A DNA stretch of 64,000 nucleotides from Pigmentibacter ruber (GCF_009792895.1 NZ_WSSC01000001.1:310001-374000), one strand, 5' to 3'; shown: positions 44,136-53,226, numbered from the stretch's first letter. The notes: generated by a model from the sequence alone, not told the origin. Numbers and translations are program-made.

Positions 44136-44283
44136 TTTTATATTCCCTGAAAATAAGATCTTCTAACTGCGCATAACGTAAATCTTCATCCGTAATCGGA
44201 GAATTAATTTCTATATCACAATAGTTCATTTGATTTTTTAAGATATCATTAATATCAAAATTAAATTCAGCATCATCAAGCAT
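44065..44283 (-). CDS. Small acidic protein, 72 residues
   Basis: Starts MLDDAEFNFDINDILKNQ with an excellent AAGGAG site at five to six bases. It is strongly acidic in its first 50 residues (YCDIEINSPITDEDLRYAQL). The last 24 residues overlap the start of the hydroxyacid dehydrogenase in another frame by 71 bases. No family is recognised. The strong ribosome site argues for real translation, which would then be coupled to the dehydrogenase. Confidence 0.55.
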   Translation of the reverse strand: MLDDAEFNFDINDILKNQMNYCDIEINSPITDEDLRYAQLEDLIFREYKNEFSNFKAIPVCLNPELSRNSTF

Positions 44284-44341
44284 AAAGACTCCTTTTGGTT
44301 GTTTTCTTCATTATGAAATATTTATGCTTTTTAATTAGGCA

Positions 44342-44367
44342 AATTTTTACCGCTGCTGGTAAAAATT
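44342..44367 (-). terminator. Terminator-like hairpin after the sensor phosphatase
   Basis: AATTTTTACC and GGTAAAAATT form a perfect ten-base-pair stem around a six-base loop. It lies 25 bases downstream of the sensor phosphatase stop on the minus strand. No long T run follows, so termination may be partial. Confidence 0.5.
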
Positions 44368-44391
44368 ACCTACCAGATGTTAAATTTTAGA

Positions 44392-46077
44392 CTAGGAAAC
44401 TTTTTCCAGTTGCGCATCAGCTGATGGTTGATTGCGTTCGGAAAAATATTTTATAATTTCATTTGAGTATCCAGCAGCTTCAGTCGCACAAAATTTGCAG
44501 GCCACAAAAGTAACATCATCTTCAAATCTGTTCCCTTGTGTAAACTCTATTAAATCCAACTGAATTGTATTCACAATATCATTGGTATTTAAGGTATTTA
44601 TACTTTTTAACTTTTTCATAAGTCGACGTTCAGAATATTCTCTTTTATTAGAGTTTTTAGCTTCTGTTAAACCATCAGAGTATAAAAATATAATATTATC
44701 TACTTTAAAATCAATTGTATGCACTTTAAATGGATGCTGCTTATTTGAATTGTCGGGACTAATGTATCCTAAACGTTTTCCATTTCCTAAAAGAGTAGAT
44801 GGAGAAGAGGTATTCGAATCCTTATTAATTAAAAAAGGGAAGTTTTGAGCAGCATTTGAGTATAATAATTTTTGTTTAAGGGGATCAATGATTGCACTAA
44901 ACATAGTCATCATTCTCTCTTCTCCGCCTATACTTCTTACAATGACATCGAGCTCTTCTAAAATGGTTGAAGGTTCATTGATATCCCGAGAATAAAGGGA
45001 ATCACAATACCCCTTTACTGCAGCGGTTAACATGGCGCTTGGAGTACCGTGTCCTGTAACGTCTCCAAGCATAATTAAAATTCTTTTGTTACTTAAAGGA
45101 TAAAAATGCCACCAGTCTCCACCACACTCAGAAGCTGATTGGAAAAATGCTGATATTTCAAAGTAGCTTACTCTTAAATTATTTGCTTTTGGAATAAATG
45201 ATTTTTGTACTATTTTAGTAGTTTCTAATTCGTTAGCCATTCTTTGCTGTTCTTTTTCATCTTTAATAAGTTGAATAATTTGTTTAACCATGAAATTAAA
45301 ATTGACTTTTAAACTTTCAATTTCATCATTCCCAAAAAATCTATTTTTAAATTCAGTTTCAAATAGTCGATTATTTGCAATTTCCAAACTCGCTCGTTCA
45401 AGTTCTTTTATAGGGCTGATTATTAAATTATTAACTACTAAAAAGCTAGTTATGACTAAAACAATTCCTAAAATAGAGAATAATATTGTATATTTTATTA
45501 ATAATTCTTTTGATGCTAAAGAAATATGTTTAGTTGAATAAGTCATGACCAAATATCCAACTTTTAAATTAGCATATTTTTCTTTTTTTGAATTTTTAAA
45601 GAACAGAGGATACGCTAAAATAAATTTTTCATTTTTTCTATCATCAATTTGCAGTAAAATACTGTTTTTATTATTATACTCAATTTTAAATAACTTTTCT
45701 TTTTCTTCCTTTGGAATTAAATCTTCAATAACTACATTAAGAGGCTCTTTTTTTGTGCCTCTTACCAAATAAGAAATAGAATATCCTTGTTCAGAAAATA
45801 ATGAAGCAGAAATAACGTTTGGATTTTTCATTAATTGATTTAATGTTGAATTAATTGTTTTAAAATCTATTTCCCAAAGGGCATTTTCTAATACAGGGAT
45901 AGCAGAGGTAAATGAAGAAAAGTTATTTTTCTTTTCGTAAACTTCCATTTCCTCTCTATTTTCAGAAATTTCATAATAAGCAAAAGAACCTATCACAACT
46001 AGAATTATAAAAATTAAAGCTGTCGCAATTTTAGCAGTAAGAGGATATTTAATTTTTGTTGCTGCTAAATTTGACAT
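44392..46077 (-). CDS. Membrane sensor with HAMP and PP2C (SpoIIE/RsbU) phosphatase domain
   Basis: A 561-residue inner-membrane protein. Membrane helix one is near 15-37 (IATALIFIILVVIGSFAYYE). A periplasmic sensor of about 150 residues follows, then helix two near 200-220 (LFSILGIVLVITSFLVVNN) and a HAMP linker. The C-terminal PP2C domain has CGGDWWHFYPLSNKRILIML, GDVTGHGTPSAMLTAAVKGY and FLYSDGLTEAKN, with metal-binding Asps. It dephosphorylates a Ser/Thr-phosphorylated anti-anti-sigma-type partner in response to an external cue. No STAS or RsbW partner gene lies nearby. It is 63 bases downstream of mtnB and might be read through from that operon. Confidence 0.93.
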   Translation of the reverse strand: MSNLAATKIKYPLTAKIATALIFIILVVIGSFAYYEISENREEMEVYEKKNNFSSFTSAIPVLENALWEIDFKTINSTLNQLMKNPNVISASLFSEQGYSISYLVRGTKKEPLNVVIEDLIPKEEKEKLFKIEYNNKNSILLQIDDRKNEKFILAYPLFFKNSKKEKYANLKVGYLVMTYSTKHISLASKELLIKYTILFSILGIVLVITSFLVVNNLIISPIKELERASLEIANNRLFETEFKNRFFGNDEIESLKVNFNFMVKQIIQLIKDEKEQQRMANELETTKIVQKSFIPKANNLRVSYFEISAFFQSASECGGDWWHFYPLSNKRILIMLGDVTGHGTPSAMLTAAVKGYCDSLYSRDINEPSTILEELDVIVRSIGGEERMMTMFSAIIDPLKQKLLYSNAAQNFPFLINKDSNTSSPSTLLGNGKRLGYISPDNSNKQHPFKVHTIDFKVDNIIFLYSDGLTEAKNSNKREYSERRLMKKLKSINTLNTNDIVNTIQLDLIEFTQGNRFEDDVTFVACKFCATEAAGYSNEIIKYFSERNQPSADAQLEKVS

Positions 46078-46140
46078 AAAATCCTTTGAATGAATTTATT
46101 CTTCAAAAAAGTTCTATGCAGTTTTCGGTTTTCCAATAAT

Positions 46141-46830
46141 CTACTTTAGGTAGGCAGATAAATGTAAAAGGGCTTCTAAACGTAATTCGGTTTGTCGCAC
46201 AGAATTGCCAAAACAATATATTCCATGATTTTCAAGCAAAAATGCACAGATAGGAATTTTTTTCTGCTGATTAAAAAATTGTTCAGCAATAAGTTGGGAA
46301 ATTTTTTCCATATCTTGATTGTTTTTTATCACGGGCAAATAATATGCAGTGTTATGATCTTTGTAACCTAATGCTTTTAATAATTCATGTCCTGGAAAAA
46401 TATAGAAACCAAAGTTTTCACAATTATTATTTTCATCACTACTGACGCAGTTTTTTTGTAATTGAATATGTTCAAATTCTATTGCATGACAATGAATGAC
46501 AGCATTAACATACTCTAAATTTTTGTATATTAAAGCATGTAATAATGTCTCATCGCTTGGTTTTGGTGCTAAAGGATGAATAGCACTGCCTGTTAAATGA
46601 GTTCTAATAAATTGTGATGGATTTAAATTTCTTTTATGAATTCCTGATTTGGTAATCAAAAATTGTTCCACATGTTTTGTGCGGATACTAAAGTTACTGC
46701 TTGTTGCGGGAATAGCATGGCGAAGATCTAAACGTTTTGCTACTTCACACATTTTATTTAGTTCGATGTGCTCAAACAACGATAAAGGGTAAAAAGAAGC
46801 ATCTTTTATTATTTTCCTATATTGTCTCAT
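46141..46830 (-). CDS. mtnB: Methylthioribulose-1-phosphate dehydratase
   Basis: A 229-residue class II aldolase-fold enzyme. It dehydrates methylthioribulose 1-phosphate to the 2,3-diketo compound in methionine salvage. Zinc ligands are in AVIHCHAIEFEH and the late ENHGIYCFG. The ATSSNFSIRT block and SDETLLHALIYK are typical. Its ATG overlaps the mtnW stop by four bases, so the two are coupled. Length fits MtnB. The operon context makes the assignment secure over other class II aldolases. Confidence 0.93.
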   Translation of the reverse strand: MRQYRKIIKDASFYPLSLFEHIELNKMCEVAKRLDLRHAIPATSSNFSIRTKHVEQFLITKSGIHKRNLNPSQFIRTHLTGSAIHPLAPKPSDETLLHALIYKNLEYVNAVIHCHAIEFEHIQLQKNCVSSDENNNCENFGFYIFPGHELLKALGYKDHNTAYYLPVIKNNQDMEKISQLIAEQFFNQQKKIPICAFLLENHGIYCFGNSVRQTELRLEALLHLSAYLK

Positions 46831-47984
46831 TGCTTATCTAACTCTTCTCTAAATAGCTTAATCGTGGATGTTATTCCCTTGTGATTAGCAAATATACCTG
46901 TACCTGCATTTAAAACAAAATCTTTCCCAAAATCTTTTTTAGCTTCCTTTGCATGCTCAGGTTTTATTCCGGCGCTAGGCACAGGAATTGTCGAATTGAT
47001 TTCCCAATTTTCGTTTTTTAATTGACAAGAATGTGCAATATCCAAAGCTAATGATTTTTCTAGTCCTAACTTACCATAAGGGCTTGGAAATAGACTTAGA
47101 TCTGCACCTGCTGCACGAATTAATTGAGCTAAAGTAACACGTGGATGAATTGTACTTGACGATTCACGTATTCCAAATGCTCCAACTAAAGCAGGATGCG
47201 ATAAAATTGGAAGATGCGTTAACGTTCTGAGTTGTTGAAGAAAATCAATACCACTTGTCCAAGTATTTATGAGGAGCGCTTGGGCACCAGCATTATGTAA
47301 TTGCACGATTTGTTCTTTGAAACTGAATGCACAAAATTGAAAATGGACTGCATACAAGGTTTTTAACCCATTTTTTTCTGCTACATTAGAAACTTGTTCA
47401 ACTCTTTTTAAAGTATTTGAAAAAGATTCATCATGTCTAATTTCATCATCCTTTAAAATATGCAGTCCTGCTTGGGCAGCTTCTTGATAAAAGGAACAAA
47501 TTTGTTCATCAGCCATTGCGACATTGGGTTTTAAAATTCCCATTAATAATGGATGCAATAAATTTGCTCCAACTTTTTCTTTTAATGCGTTAGCATTCCA
47601 TTTTGGGCCTTGTAAAATATTTTTGGAAAAACAATCGCTAGAAAACCAAACAGAATTCAATTGAATATTTTCATAAAAGCTCATTTTTCCATACAAAATT
47701 GTTAAAAGCCAAGACAATTTTCCGTGCCAAATATTATGCGGAAAAGCTAAAGTTACTATATGAGAGTTTTCAGTTCTCTCATAAGTAACAATTTTGGCAA
47801 CTTTTTCAATGAGTACACTTCTTTTAACAAATTGTTCTTCCCAGGCTCCAAGAGTTTGGCCAATTGCAATTTCTTCTATAATAGAAGCTGGATATTGTTT
47901 TGCATTGATGACAAATTTAGCAAATGCATGTGGCTCATCCCCCAATGGAGAAAGGAGTTCTTTGTTTTGCACGTTTAAGTCCAT
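46827..47984 (-). CDS. mtnW: RuBisCO-like protein, likely 2,3-diketo-5-methylthiopentyl-1-phosphate enolase
   Basis: A 385-residue RuBisCO large-subunit homologue (form IV). GILKPNVAMADEQ corresponds to the RuBisCO KPK loop with Asn for the second Lys. AGLHILKDDEIRHDE carries the carbamylated Lys and Mg-binding Asp/Glu. ILSHPALVGAFGI and LFPSPYGKLGLE are like MtnW. Loss of the second KPK Lys rules out CO2 fixation. It would convert the diketone from MtnB to the hydroxyketone. The next steps (mtnX, mtnD) are not in the window. It is slightly shorter than typical. AAGG lies seven bases ahead of the ATG (AAGGTAACAAA). Confidence 0.9.
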   Translation of the reverse strand: MDLNVQNKELLSPLGDEPHAFAKFVINAKQYPASIIEEIAIGQTLGAWEEQFVKRSVLIEKVAKIVTYERTENSHIVTLAFPHNIWHGKLSWLLTILYGKMSFYENIQLNSVWFSSDCFSKNILQGPKWNANALKEKVGANLLHPLLMGILKPNVAMADEQICSFYQEAAQAGLHILKDDEIRHDESFSNTLKRVEQVSNVAEKNGLKTLYAVHFQFCAFSFKEQIVQLHNAGAQALLINTWTSGIDFLQQLRTLTHLPILSHPALVGAFGIRESSSTIHPRVTLAQLIRAAGADLSLFPSPYGKLGLEKSLALDIAHSCQLKNENWEINSTIPVPSAGIKPEHAKEAKKDFGKDFVLNAGTGIFANHKGITSTIKLFREELDKQ

Positions 47985-48002
47985 TTTGTTACCTTTTTAA
48001 AT

Positions 48003-49085
48003 TTAAATTTTTGCATTCAAGAAATTCGAGATTTTAAATTCTTGATCTGTTTTATGTATCACTCCAAATTCAGTAATAATTCCTGTAATTAATTTAGCAG
48101 GAGTAATATCAAAAGAAGGATTCCAAACTGAAATTCCAGGGGCTGATATTTGTTTTCCATGCAGATGAGTTAATTCATGCGCAGGTCGTTGTTCGATTAA
48201 TATTTCTTTTCCTGTTAATTTAGTACAATCAATAGATGTACTTGGCGCAGCTACATAAAATGGTATATTATGATAATGAGCGGCAATTGCTAGTTGATAT
48301 GTTCCAATTTTGTTTGCAGTATCACCATTTGCCACCACTCTATCTGCACCAACAATTATAGCATCGACCCCTTTTTCAATCATTAAAAAAGCAGCCATGG
48401 AATCAGTAATTAAAGTAGCAGGAATTTTTTCATATACTAATTCAAAGGCTGTTAGGCGAGCACCTTGATTATAGGGTCTGGTTTCTGTTGCATAAGCATG
48501 TGCAAGTTTATTTTGGGCAAATAAGCTTCTGATGACGCCAAGGGCTGTTCCGTATCCTGCTGTGGCTAAAGAACCTGTATTGCAATGAGTTAATATTTTA
48601 ACAGAATTTAAATGAGAAAAACAATCAGCTCCAAAGTTTCCAATTGCCTTATTATCAGCAATATCTTTGGCAAGTAGTCCAATTGCTTGATCAATAAAAA
48701 ATTGCGCAAGTTGTTCTGAATTTGCAAGTTCAGAATATTTCATATCTGTTTGTTTATTTATTAAAAACTTCATTTGTTCAGCCATTTTAAATAAATTAAC
48801 AGCAGTAGGACGACTTGTGCACAAGTAATCTAATTTATCAAAAATAAATTGTTTCAAACTTTGTAGAGACATTTGTTGTTTTATGTGATTAACTTCACAT
48901 GCTAAACACAGCGCAGCTGTAATAGCAATAGCAGGAGCTCCACGCACTTTCATTTGCTGTATAGCGTTCCAACCTTTAACACTATCGCTACAATCTTCAT
49001 AAATAAATTGCTCTGGCAAAAGTAACTGATTTAATATTTCCAATTTACCATTTGCATATTTAATTGCCTCTAATGAATTTCCCAT
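48003..49085 (-). CDS. mtnA: S-methyl-5-thioribose-1-phosphate isomerase
   Basis: A 360-residue MtnA, which isomerises methylthioribose 1-phosphate to methylthioribulose 1-phosphate. MKVRGAPAIAITAALCLA, THCNTGSLATAGYGTALGVI (catalytic Cys) and ITDSMAAFLMIEKG followed by AIIVGADRVVANGDTANKIG are family signatures. It lies 18 bases upstream of mtnW and 27 bases after mtnP. Homology to eIF2B subunits is general to this fold, but the neighbourhood fixes the role. Confidence 0.96.
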   Translation of the reverse strand: MGNSLEAIKYANGKLEILNQLLLPEQFIYEDCSDSVKGWNAIQQMKVRGAPAIAITAALCLACEVNHIKQQMSLQSLKQFIFDKLDYLCTSRPTAVNLFKMAEQMKFLINKQTDMKYSELANSEQLAQFFIDQAIGLLAKDIADNKAIGNFGADCFSHLNSVKILTHCNTGSLATAGYGTALGVIRSLFAQNKLAHAYATETRPYNQGARLTAFELVYEKIPATLITDSMAAFLMIEKGVDAIIVGADRVVANGDTANKIGTYQLAIAAHYHNIPFYVAAPSTSIDCTKLTGKEILIEQRPAHELTHLHGKQISAPGISVWNPSFDITPAKLITGIITEFGVIHKTDQEFKISNFLNAKI

Positions 49086-49112
49086 TTGTTACCTTTCTGC
49101 ATGAAGCAATTT

Positions 49113-49988
49113 TTATTTCCAATATTTCCCATAGAGTAGCTCTAGTTTTTTCTTGGTTTCTTCTGGAATTAATTTAATGTTTGTCATGATTGAATTTTTT
49201 GCAGCAGAAAAAATTGGATTTTCTGTTTGTTTTGGTAAAGATTTATGAATTTCCAAAGCAATTTTTTTAGAGGCTTGTACATTTTTATTGAGCATTGCAA
49301 TAACAGCTTCAACGGTAACTGGTTCTTCTTCTTCCTTCCAGCAATCGTAGTCAGTTACAAAAGCTAAAGTAGCATATGGAATTTCAGCTTCGCGTGCTAA
49401 TATTGCTTCTGGCATTGCAGTCATGCCAATTATAACTGCTTCTTTGGAACGAAAGTAATGACTTTCCGCACGTGTACTAAAACGAGGACCTTCTATGCAA
49501 ACTAATGATCCACCAAAATGGGTAGGAACTTTTTCAGCTAAACATGCTGCATGAATATATTTTTGCAATTCAGGGCAATAAGGATCAGCAAAACTAACAT
49601 GCCCAACAACACCATTACCAAAAAATGTGCGTTGGCGAAGTCCTGTTGTTTGATCGAGTATTTGAGTTGGAATCACAGCAGTACCAGGAGCTGTTATTTC
49701 TTGAAGCCCTCCCACAGCACTAACACTAATAATATGCGTCACTCCAAGTTTTTTTAAGGCATAAATATTAGCACGGTAATTTACTTCACTTGGAAGAAAA
49801 CGATGCCCTCTACCATGTCTAGGTAAAAAAGCGATAGGGCGTCCATCTATTTCACCTGTAATTATATTATCGGATGGTTTGCCAAAAGGAGTCTCAATTT
49901 CTTTTTCTTGGACATTTTCTATTCCAGGTAAGTCGTATAAACCGCTTCCTCCAATAAATGCCAAAAATGTGTTTTTTGTTTCAGACAT
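49113..49988 (-). CDS. mtnP: S-methyl-5'-thioadenosine phosphorylase
   Basis: A 291-residue PNP/MTAP-family enzyme that phosphorolyses methylthioadenosine to adenine and methylthioribose 1-phosphate, so no MtnK kinase is required. It opens with FIGGSGLYDLPGIENV, then has LPRHGRGHRFLPSEVNYRAN (phosphate site), GPRFSTRAESHYF and IGMTAMPEAILAREAEI. It lies eight bases after the GST-PCD gene on the same strand, first of the salvage enzymes proper. Confidence 0.96.
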   Translation of the reverse strand: MSETKNTFLAFIGGSGLYDLPGIENVQEKEIETPFGKPSDNIITGEIDGRPIAFLPRHGRGHRFLPSEVNYRANIYALKKLGVTHIISVSAVGGLQEITAPGTAVIPTQILDQTTGLRQRTFFGNGVVGHVSFADPYCPELQKYIHAACLAEKVPTHFGGSLVCIEGPRFSTRAESHYFRSKEAVIIGMTAMPEAILAREAEIPYATLAFVTDYDCWKEEEEPVTVEAVIAMLNKNVQASKKIALEIHKSLPKQTENPIFSAAKNSIMTNIKLIPEETKKKLELLYGKYWK

Positions 49989-49996
49989 GAAAACTC

Positions 49997-51013
49997 CTAA
50001 TTAGAAATATGGGTTGAAAGAACTTCTGCAAATGCAAGATCCATTTCAGTAACACCCCATTTGGGTTGATGCGTACAGATCTCTACAGCTAATTCACTAA
50101 AATTATCAAGTCTAAAATTTGTATGGTGATCTGAAGTTTCTTGCAAGTCACATAAGTATTCAATTGCATTTAATGCTTGATGATAATTAGAAAATTTAAA
50201 ATGTGTAATAATATATGGTCCACTTGTATTGGATTCTAAATACCATGTTATATTTTTATGATAAGTTGTTTTTAGTTTATGATTTAATTGTTCTACTGCA
50301 GTATGTAAGTCTGATATTAATGCTCTAGAAGAATTTTTAATTTTTTGAATTTCTTCTTTGGCAGAAACACACTCTTCAATATGTTTGTTAAAAAGCTCGT
50401 TGTCTAAAATTAATTTTTTAATATGGGGATCATTTATTAAGGCATTAAAATATTTGAATGATTTTGTATCTTTTTTTGGTAAAAATATTTCATTTCTTAT
50501 TTTTTGGGCAATAAAAAAGTAACAATAAAAAGGTGCAAAGCTAATATCAACTGCATTTAATTGATTTCCACCAAAGAACACTAAATTTTTGGGTAATAAT
50601 TTTTCTAAATTTTCATAAGCTAAATGAAGTTTATCTAATGCTTTGGTAAATTTAACTTTACTTTGACATGAAAAAAAACATGCCATTAAGTATCCTGTAA
50701 CTTCGTTATTTACTCTTTCAATCAAATATTTATTCAATGCTTTTTCAGTGGAATTTTCCCCAAATATGGGATATTTAGATGCAAAGGTTTCATCTAAATA
50801 TTCCATAATCACAAGACTTTCTGCCAGCCCTTGTTCAGAAGATATTTCTACGGTGGGCACTGTTTTATTAGGATTCAGCTTGTGAAATTTTTCTGGTGGG
50901 TTTTTTAACTCAATTTCATGGAAACTTACTTCGCTTGGAGAAATATTTTTAATTTGCGTTGTTAATTTAACACGAAAGCAAAAGGGACAAAACGGAATAG
51001 TATAAATATTCAT
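49997..51013 (-). CDS. Glutathione S-transferase-like / pterin-4a-carbinolamine dehydratase fusion
   Basis: A 338-residue fusion. Residues 1-80 or so are a GST/glutaredoxin-type thioredoxin fold (YTIPFCPFCFRVKL, then KLNPNKTVPTVEI), and an all-helical GST domain follows to about 225. The last 100 residues are a PCD/DCoH domain: ITHFKFSNYHQALNAIEYL, SDHHTNF (catalytic His pair) and EICTHQPKWGVTEMDLAFAE with the third His and Asp. PCD recycles the pterin of aromatic amino-acid hydroxylases. Cys in PFCPFC may form a thiol site. The start MNIYTIPF is set by CGGAG. It is the first gene of the methionine-salvage transcript, eight bases before mtnP; the reason for that link is unknown. Confidence 0.82.
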   Translation of the reverse strand: MNIYTIPFCPFCFRVKLTTQIKNISPSEVSFHEIELKNPPEKFHKLNPNKTVPTVEISSEQGLAESLVIMEYLDETFASKYPIFGENSTEKALNKYLIERVNNEVTGYLMACFFSCQSKVKFTKALDKLHLAYENLEKLLPKNLVFFGGNQLNAVDISFAPFYCYFFIAQKIRNEIFLPKKDTKSFKYFNALINDPHIKKLILDNELFNKHIEECVSAKEEIQKIKNSSRALISDLHTAVEQLNHKLKTTYHKNITWYLESNTSGPYIITHFKFSNYHQALNAIEYLCDLQETSDHHTNFRLDNFSELAVEICTHQPKWGVTEMDLAFAEVLSTHISN

Positions 51014-51147
51014 TTCAATCTCCGTAATTATGAACAAGTAATGAAATTAATATGACATTTTTCTGGAACAAGGATCGGAAAAAAAATCCTCCCAACATCA
51101 CAAGGTTAAAACCGATATGTACATAAATCATTTATTAGGACAATGCT

Positions 51148-51660
51148 ATGCTCATAAAAACAATTGATTACATTATAATGTATGTTGGAGTTTTTATTGC
51201 CGTGATTGTCCAGGCTATCTTCTTATTATTACCAATAAATTTAAAAAACTGGGAAGATGACTATCTCTATGTTCTTACTTATATAGCTTTGCAAGGTATT
51301 TCTGCATGCTTTTTATTTATACTTGTCCCATTTTTTTTAGAGATTCGTTCTTTGCAGACCAATACATTATGTTTTGTAGTGATAGGTGTGTGTATAATAG
51401 CAGCACTTAGAGCTATAAAAATTATACCTTTGGAATTTACCTTTCCTTCCACATTGCCAGTTATATCTGTTCCAAAAATAGAATTTAGTGATTTTCACAA
51501 TCAACAAAGATATTCAGACTTAGCGGACTTCTCATTTGAGGATGCGGATGGAGAGTTGCGCTACAATCAGTTTAGAGAGAGGTTGTTGAAAACAAGGGCA
51601 GAAGACAATGAGACAATTTTGGAAGAGCTTATTGGAATGGAAAACAACATGCTAGATTAA
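51148..51660 (+). CDS. Integral membrane protein, three helices, unknown function
   Basis: 170 residues. Helices are near 9-30 (IIMYVGVFIAVIVQAIFLLL), 42-66 (VLTYIALQGISACFLFILVP) and 73-95 (TLCFVVIGVCIIAALRAIKI). An acidic, probably cytoplasmic tail follows (about 100-170, with SDLADFSFEDADGELRYNQF). AGGAC precedes the ATG. It stands alone between the divergent GST-PCD gene and tuf. No family is recognised. Confidence 0.75.
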   Translation: MLIKTIDYIIMYVGVFIAVIVQAIFLLLPINLKNWEDDYLYVLTYIALQGISACFLFILVPFFLEIRSLQTNTLCFVVIGVCIIAALRAIKIIPLEFTFPSTLPVISVPKIEFSDFHNQQRYSDLADFSFEDADGELRYNQFRERLLKTRAEDNETILEELIGMENNMLD

Positions 51661-51893
51661 TAAAAACATTGGATTGCCTCACCTTTAGAACTTGTCTTAA
51701 ATTGTAGCTAACTTCTTCAGAAAATTTTAATTCTTTGACCTTAAAAGATGATTGCATTTTTTTTGGAATGTTTGTATCTATGCCCTTCACAGGAGCAAGA
51801 ACCACTTTACAAGTTGTTCTTTCTGTGCTTATCCTACACATGATTTTTTTTTGTTTGTTTTTATTTTTGTTGCCTACACTGGAGGATTATACC

Positions 51894-53081
51894 GTGGCAA
51901 AGGAAAAATTTGAGCGTTCCAAGCCTCATATGAACATCGGTACCATTGGTCACGTTGACCACGGTAAGACCACTCTTACAGCTGCTATTTCTGCTGTTCT
52001 CGCTACAAGTCAAGGTAAAACTGCTACTAAATTTGATGAAATCGACAAAGCGCCAGAAGAAAAAGCTCGTGGTATTACCATTAACGCTTCCCACATTGAG
52101 TATGAAACTGCAAACCGTCACTATGCACACGTGGACTGTCCTGGTCACGCGGACTATGTAAAAAACATGATTACTGGTGCTGCGCAAATGGACGGTGCTA
52201 TCCTTGTTTGTGCTGCGACAGATGGTCCAATGCCACAAACTCGTGAGCACATTTTGCTTGCTCGTCAGGTGAACGTTCCATACATCGTTGTATTCTTAAA
52301 TAAATGCGACATTGCTGACCCTGAATTAACTGATCTTGTTGAAATGGAAATTCGTGAACTTTTAACTAAGTACAATTTCCCAGGTGACGACACTCCTGTA
52401 ATTCGCGGTTCTGCTTTAGGCGCGCTTCAAAATCCAGGCGATGCTAATAATGCAAAATGCATTCTAGATCTTATGGCTGCTGTTGACTCCTTTATTCAAG
52501 AGCCACCACGTCCAATTGACAAACCATTCCTTATGCCAATTGAAGACGTGTTCTCAATTTCTGGTCGTGGTACAGTTTGTACTGGTCGTATTGAACAAGG
52601 TATTTGCCGTGTTGGTGAAGAGCTTGAAATCGTTGGAATCAAACCAACATCTAAGACTATTTGTACTGGTGTTGAAATGTTCCGTAAGGTTCTTGACCAA
52701 GGCCAAGCTGGTGACAACGTTGGTGTTCTTCTTCGTGGTACAAAACGTGAAGACGTTGAGCGCGGACAAGTTCTTTCTAAGCCAGGTTCTATCAAACCTT
52801 TCAAAAAGTTTACTGCGCAAATCTACGTTCTTAATAAGGACGAAGGTGGACGCCATAAACCTTTCTTCAAAGGTTACCGTCCTCAATTCTACTTCCGTAC
52901 TACTGACGTGACTGGTGTTGTTGACTTGCCAGCAAACGTGGAAATGGTTGTTCCTGGTGATAACGTTGAAATCACTGTTGAACTCATTACTCCAGTAGCA
53001 ATGGAACCAGGTCTACGCTTCGCTATCCGTGAAGGTGGACGTACAGTTGGTTCTGGTGCAGTTGGTAAATGCATTGAGTAA
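51894..53081 (+). CDS. tuf: Elongation factor Tu
   Basis: A 395-residue EF-Tu that delivers aminoacyl-tRNA to the ribosome. The GTG start encodes [16 protein letters not shown] and has GGAGG nine bases upstream; an in-frame upstream extension is rejected because it does not match the family. G motifs are [23 protein letters not shown] and NKCD. C-terminal domain 3 is complete. Base composition is clearly higher in GC and the codons more biased than neighbours, as expected for a highly expressed gene. It is not flanked by rpsJ, fusA or secE, so it may be a stand-alone copy. Its last 54 coding bases lie inside a tandem duplication. Confidence 0.99.
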   Translation: MAKEKFERSKPHMNIGTIGHVDHGKTTLTAAISAVLATSQGKTATKFDEIDKAPEEKARGITINASHIEYETANRHYAHVDCPGHADYVKNMITGAAQMDGAILVCAATDGPMPQTREHILLARQVNVPYIVVFLNKCDIADPELTDLVEMEIRELLTKYNFPGDDTPVIRGSALGALQNPGDANNAKCILDLMAAVDSFIQEPPRPIDKPFLMPIEDVFSISGRGTVCTGRIEQGICRVGEELEIVGIKPTSKTICTGVEMFRKVLDQGQAGDNVGVLLRGTKREDVERGQVLSKPGSIKPFKKFTAQIYVLNKDEGGRHKPFFKGYRPQFYFRTTDVTGVVDLPANVEMVVPGDNVEITVELITPVAMEPGLRFAIREGGRTVGSGAVGKCIE

Positions 53082-53106
53082 TTTTTACTCTTAGCAGTTT
53101 AAATGC

Positions 53107-53142
53107 AAAAAACTCTCTAGTTTTTCTAGAGAGTTTTTTTTT
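53107..53142 (+). terminator. tuf terminator, first copy
   Basis: ACTCTCTAG and CTAGAGAGT pair around a TTTTT loop, flanked by A and T tracts and followed by T8. It is a strong rho-independent terminator 25 bases after the tuf stop. Confidence 0.95.
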
Positions 53143-53147
53143 GCTTA

Positions 53148-53201
53148 CGTGAAGGTGGACGTACAGTTGGTTCTGGTGCAGTTGGTAAATGCATTGAGTA
53201 A
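53148..53201 (+). pseudogene. Duplicated tuf C-terminal remnant (17 codons plus stop)
   Basis: An exact second copy of the tuf tail encoding [17 protein letters not shown] and a stop. It has no start codon or ribosome site of its own and follows the first terminator, so it is not expected to be translated. It is part of the tandem 120-base duplication. Confidence 0.93.
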
Positions 53202-53226
53202 TTTTTACTCTTAGCAGTTTAAATGC

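Noticed and set aside
46827-47984. Photosynthetic-type RuBisCO
   Set aside because: The KPK loop reads KPN and the gene lies among mtn genes; this is form IV.
51735-51893. An N-terminal extension of EF-Tu by 53 residues
   Set aside because: EF-Tu begins at the GTG for [11 protein letters not shown], with GGAGG in place; the extension is AT-rich leader sequence.
51861-53074. Several long minus- and plus-strand frames within tuf
   Set aside because: They arise from tuf codon bias (few stops in other frames) and match nothing.
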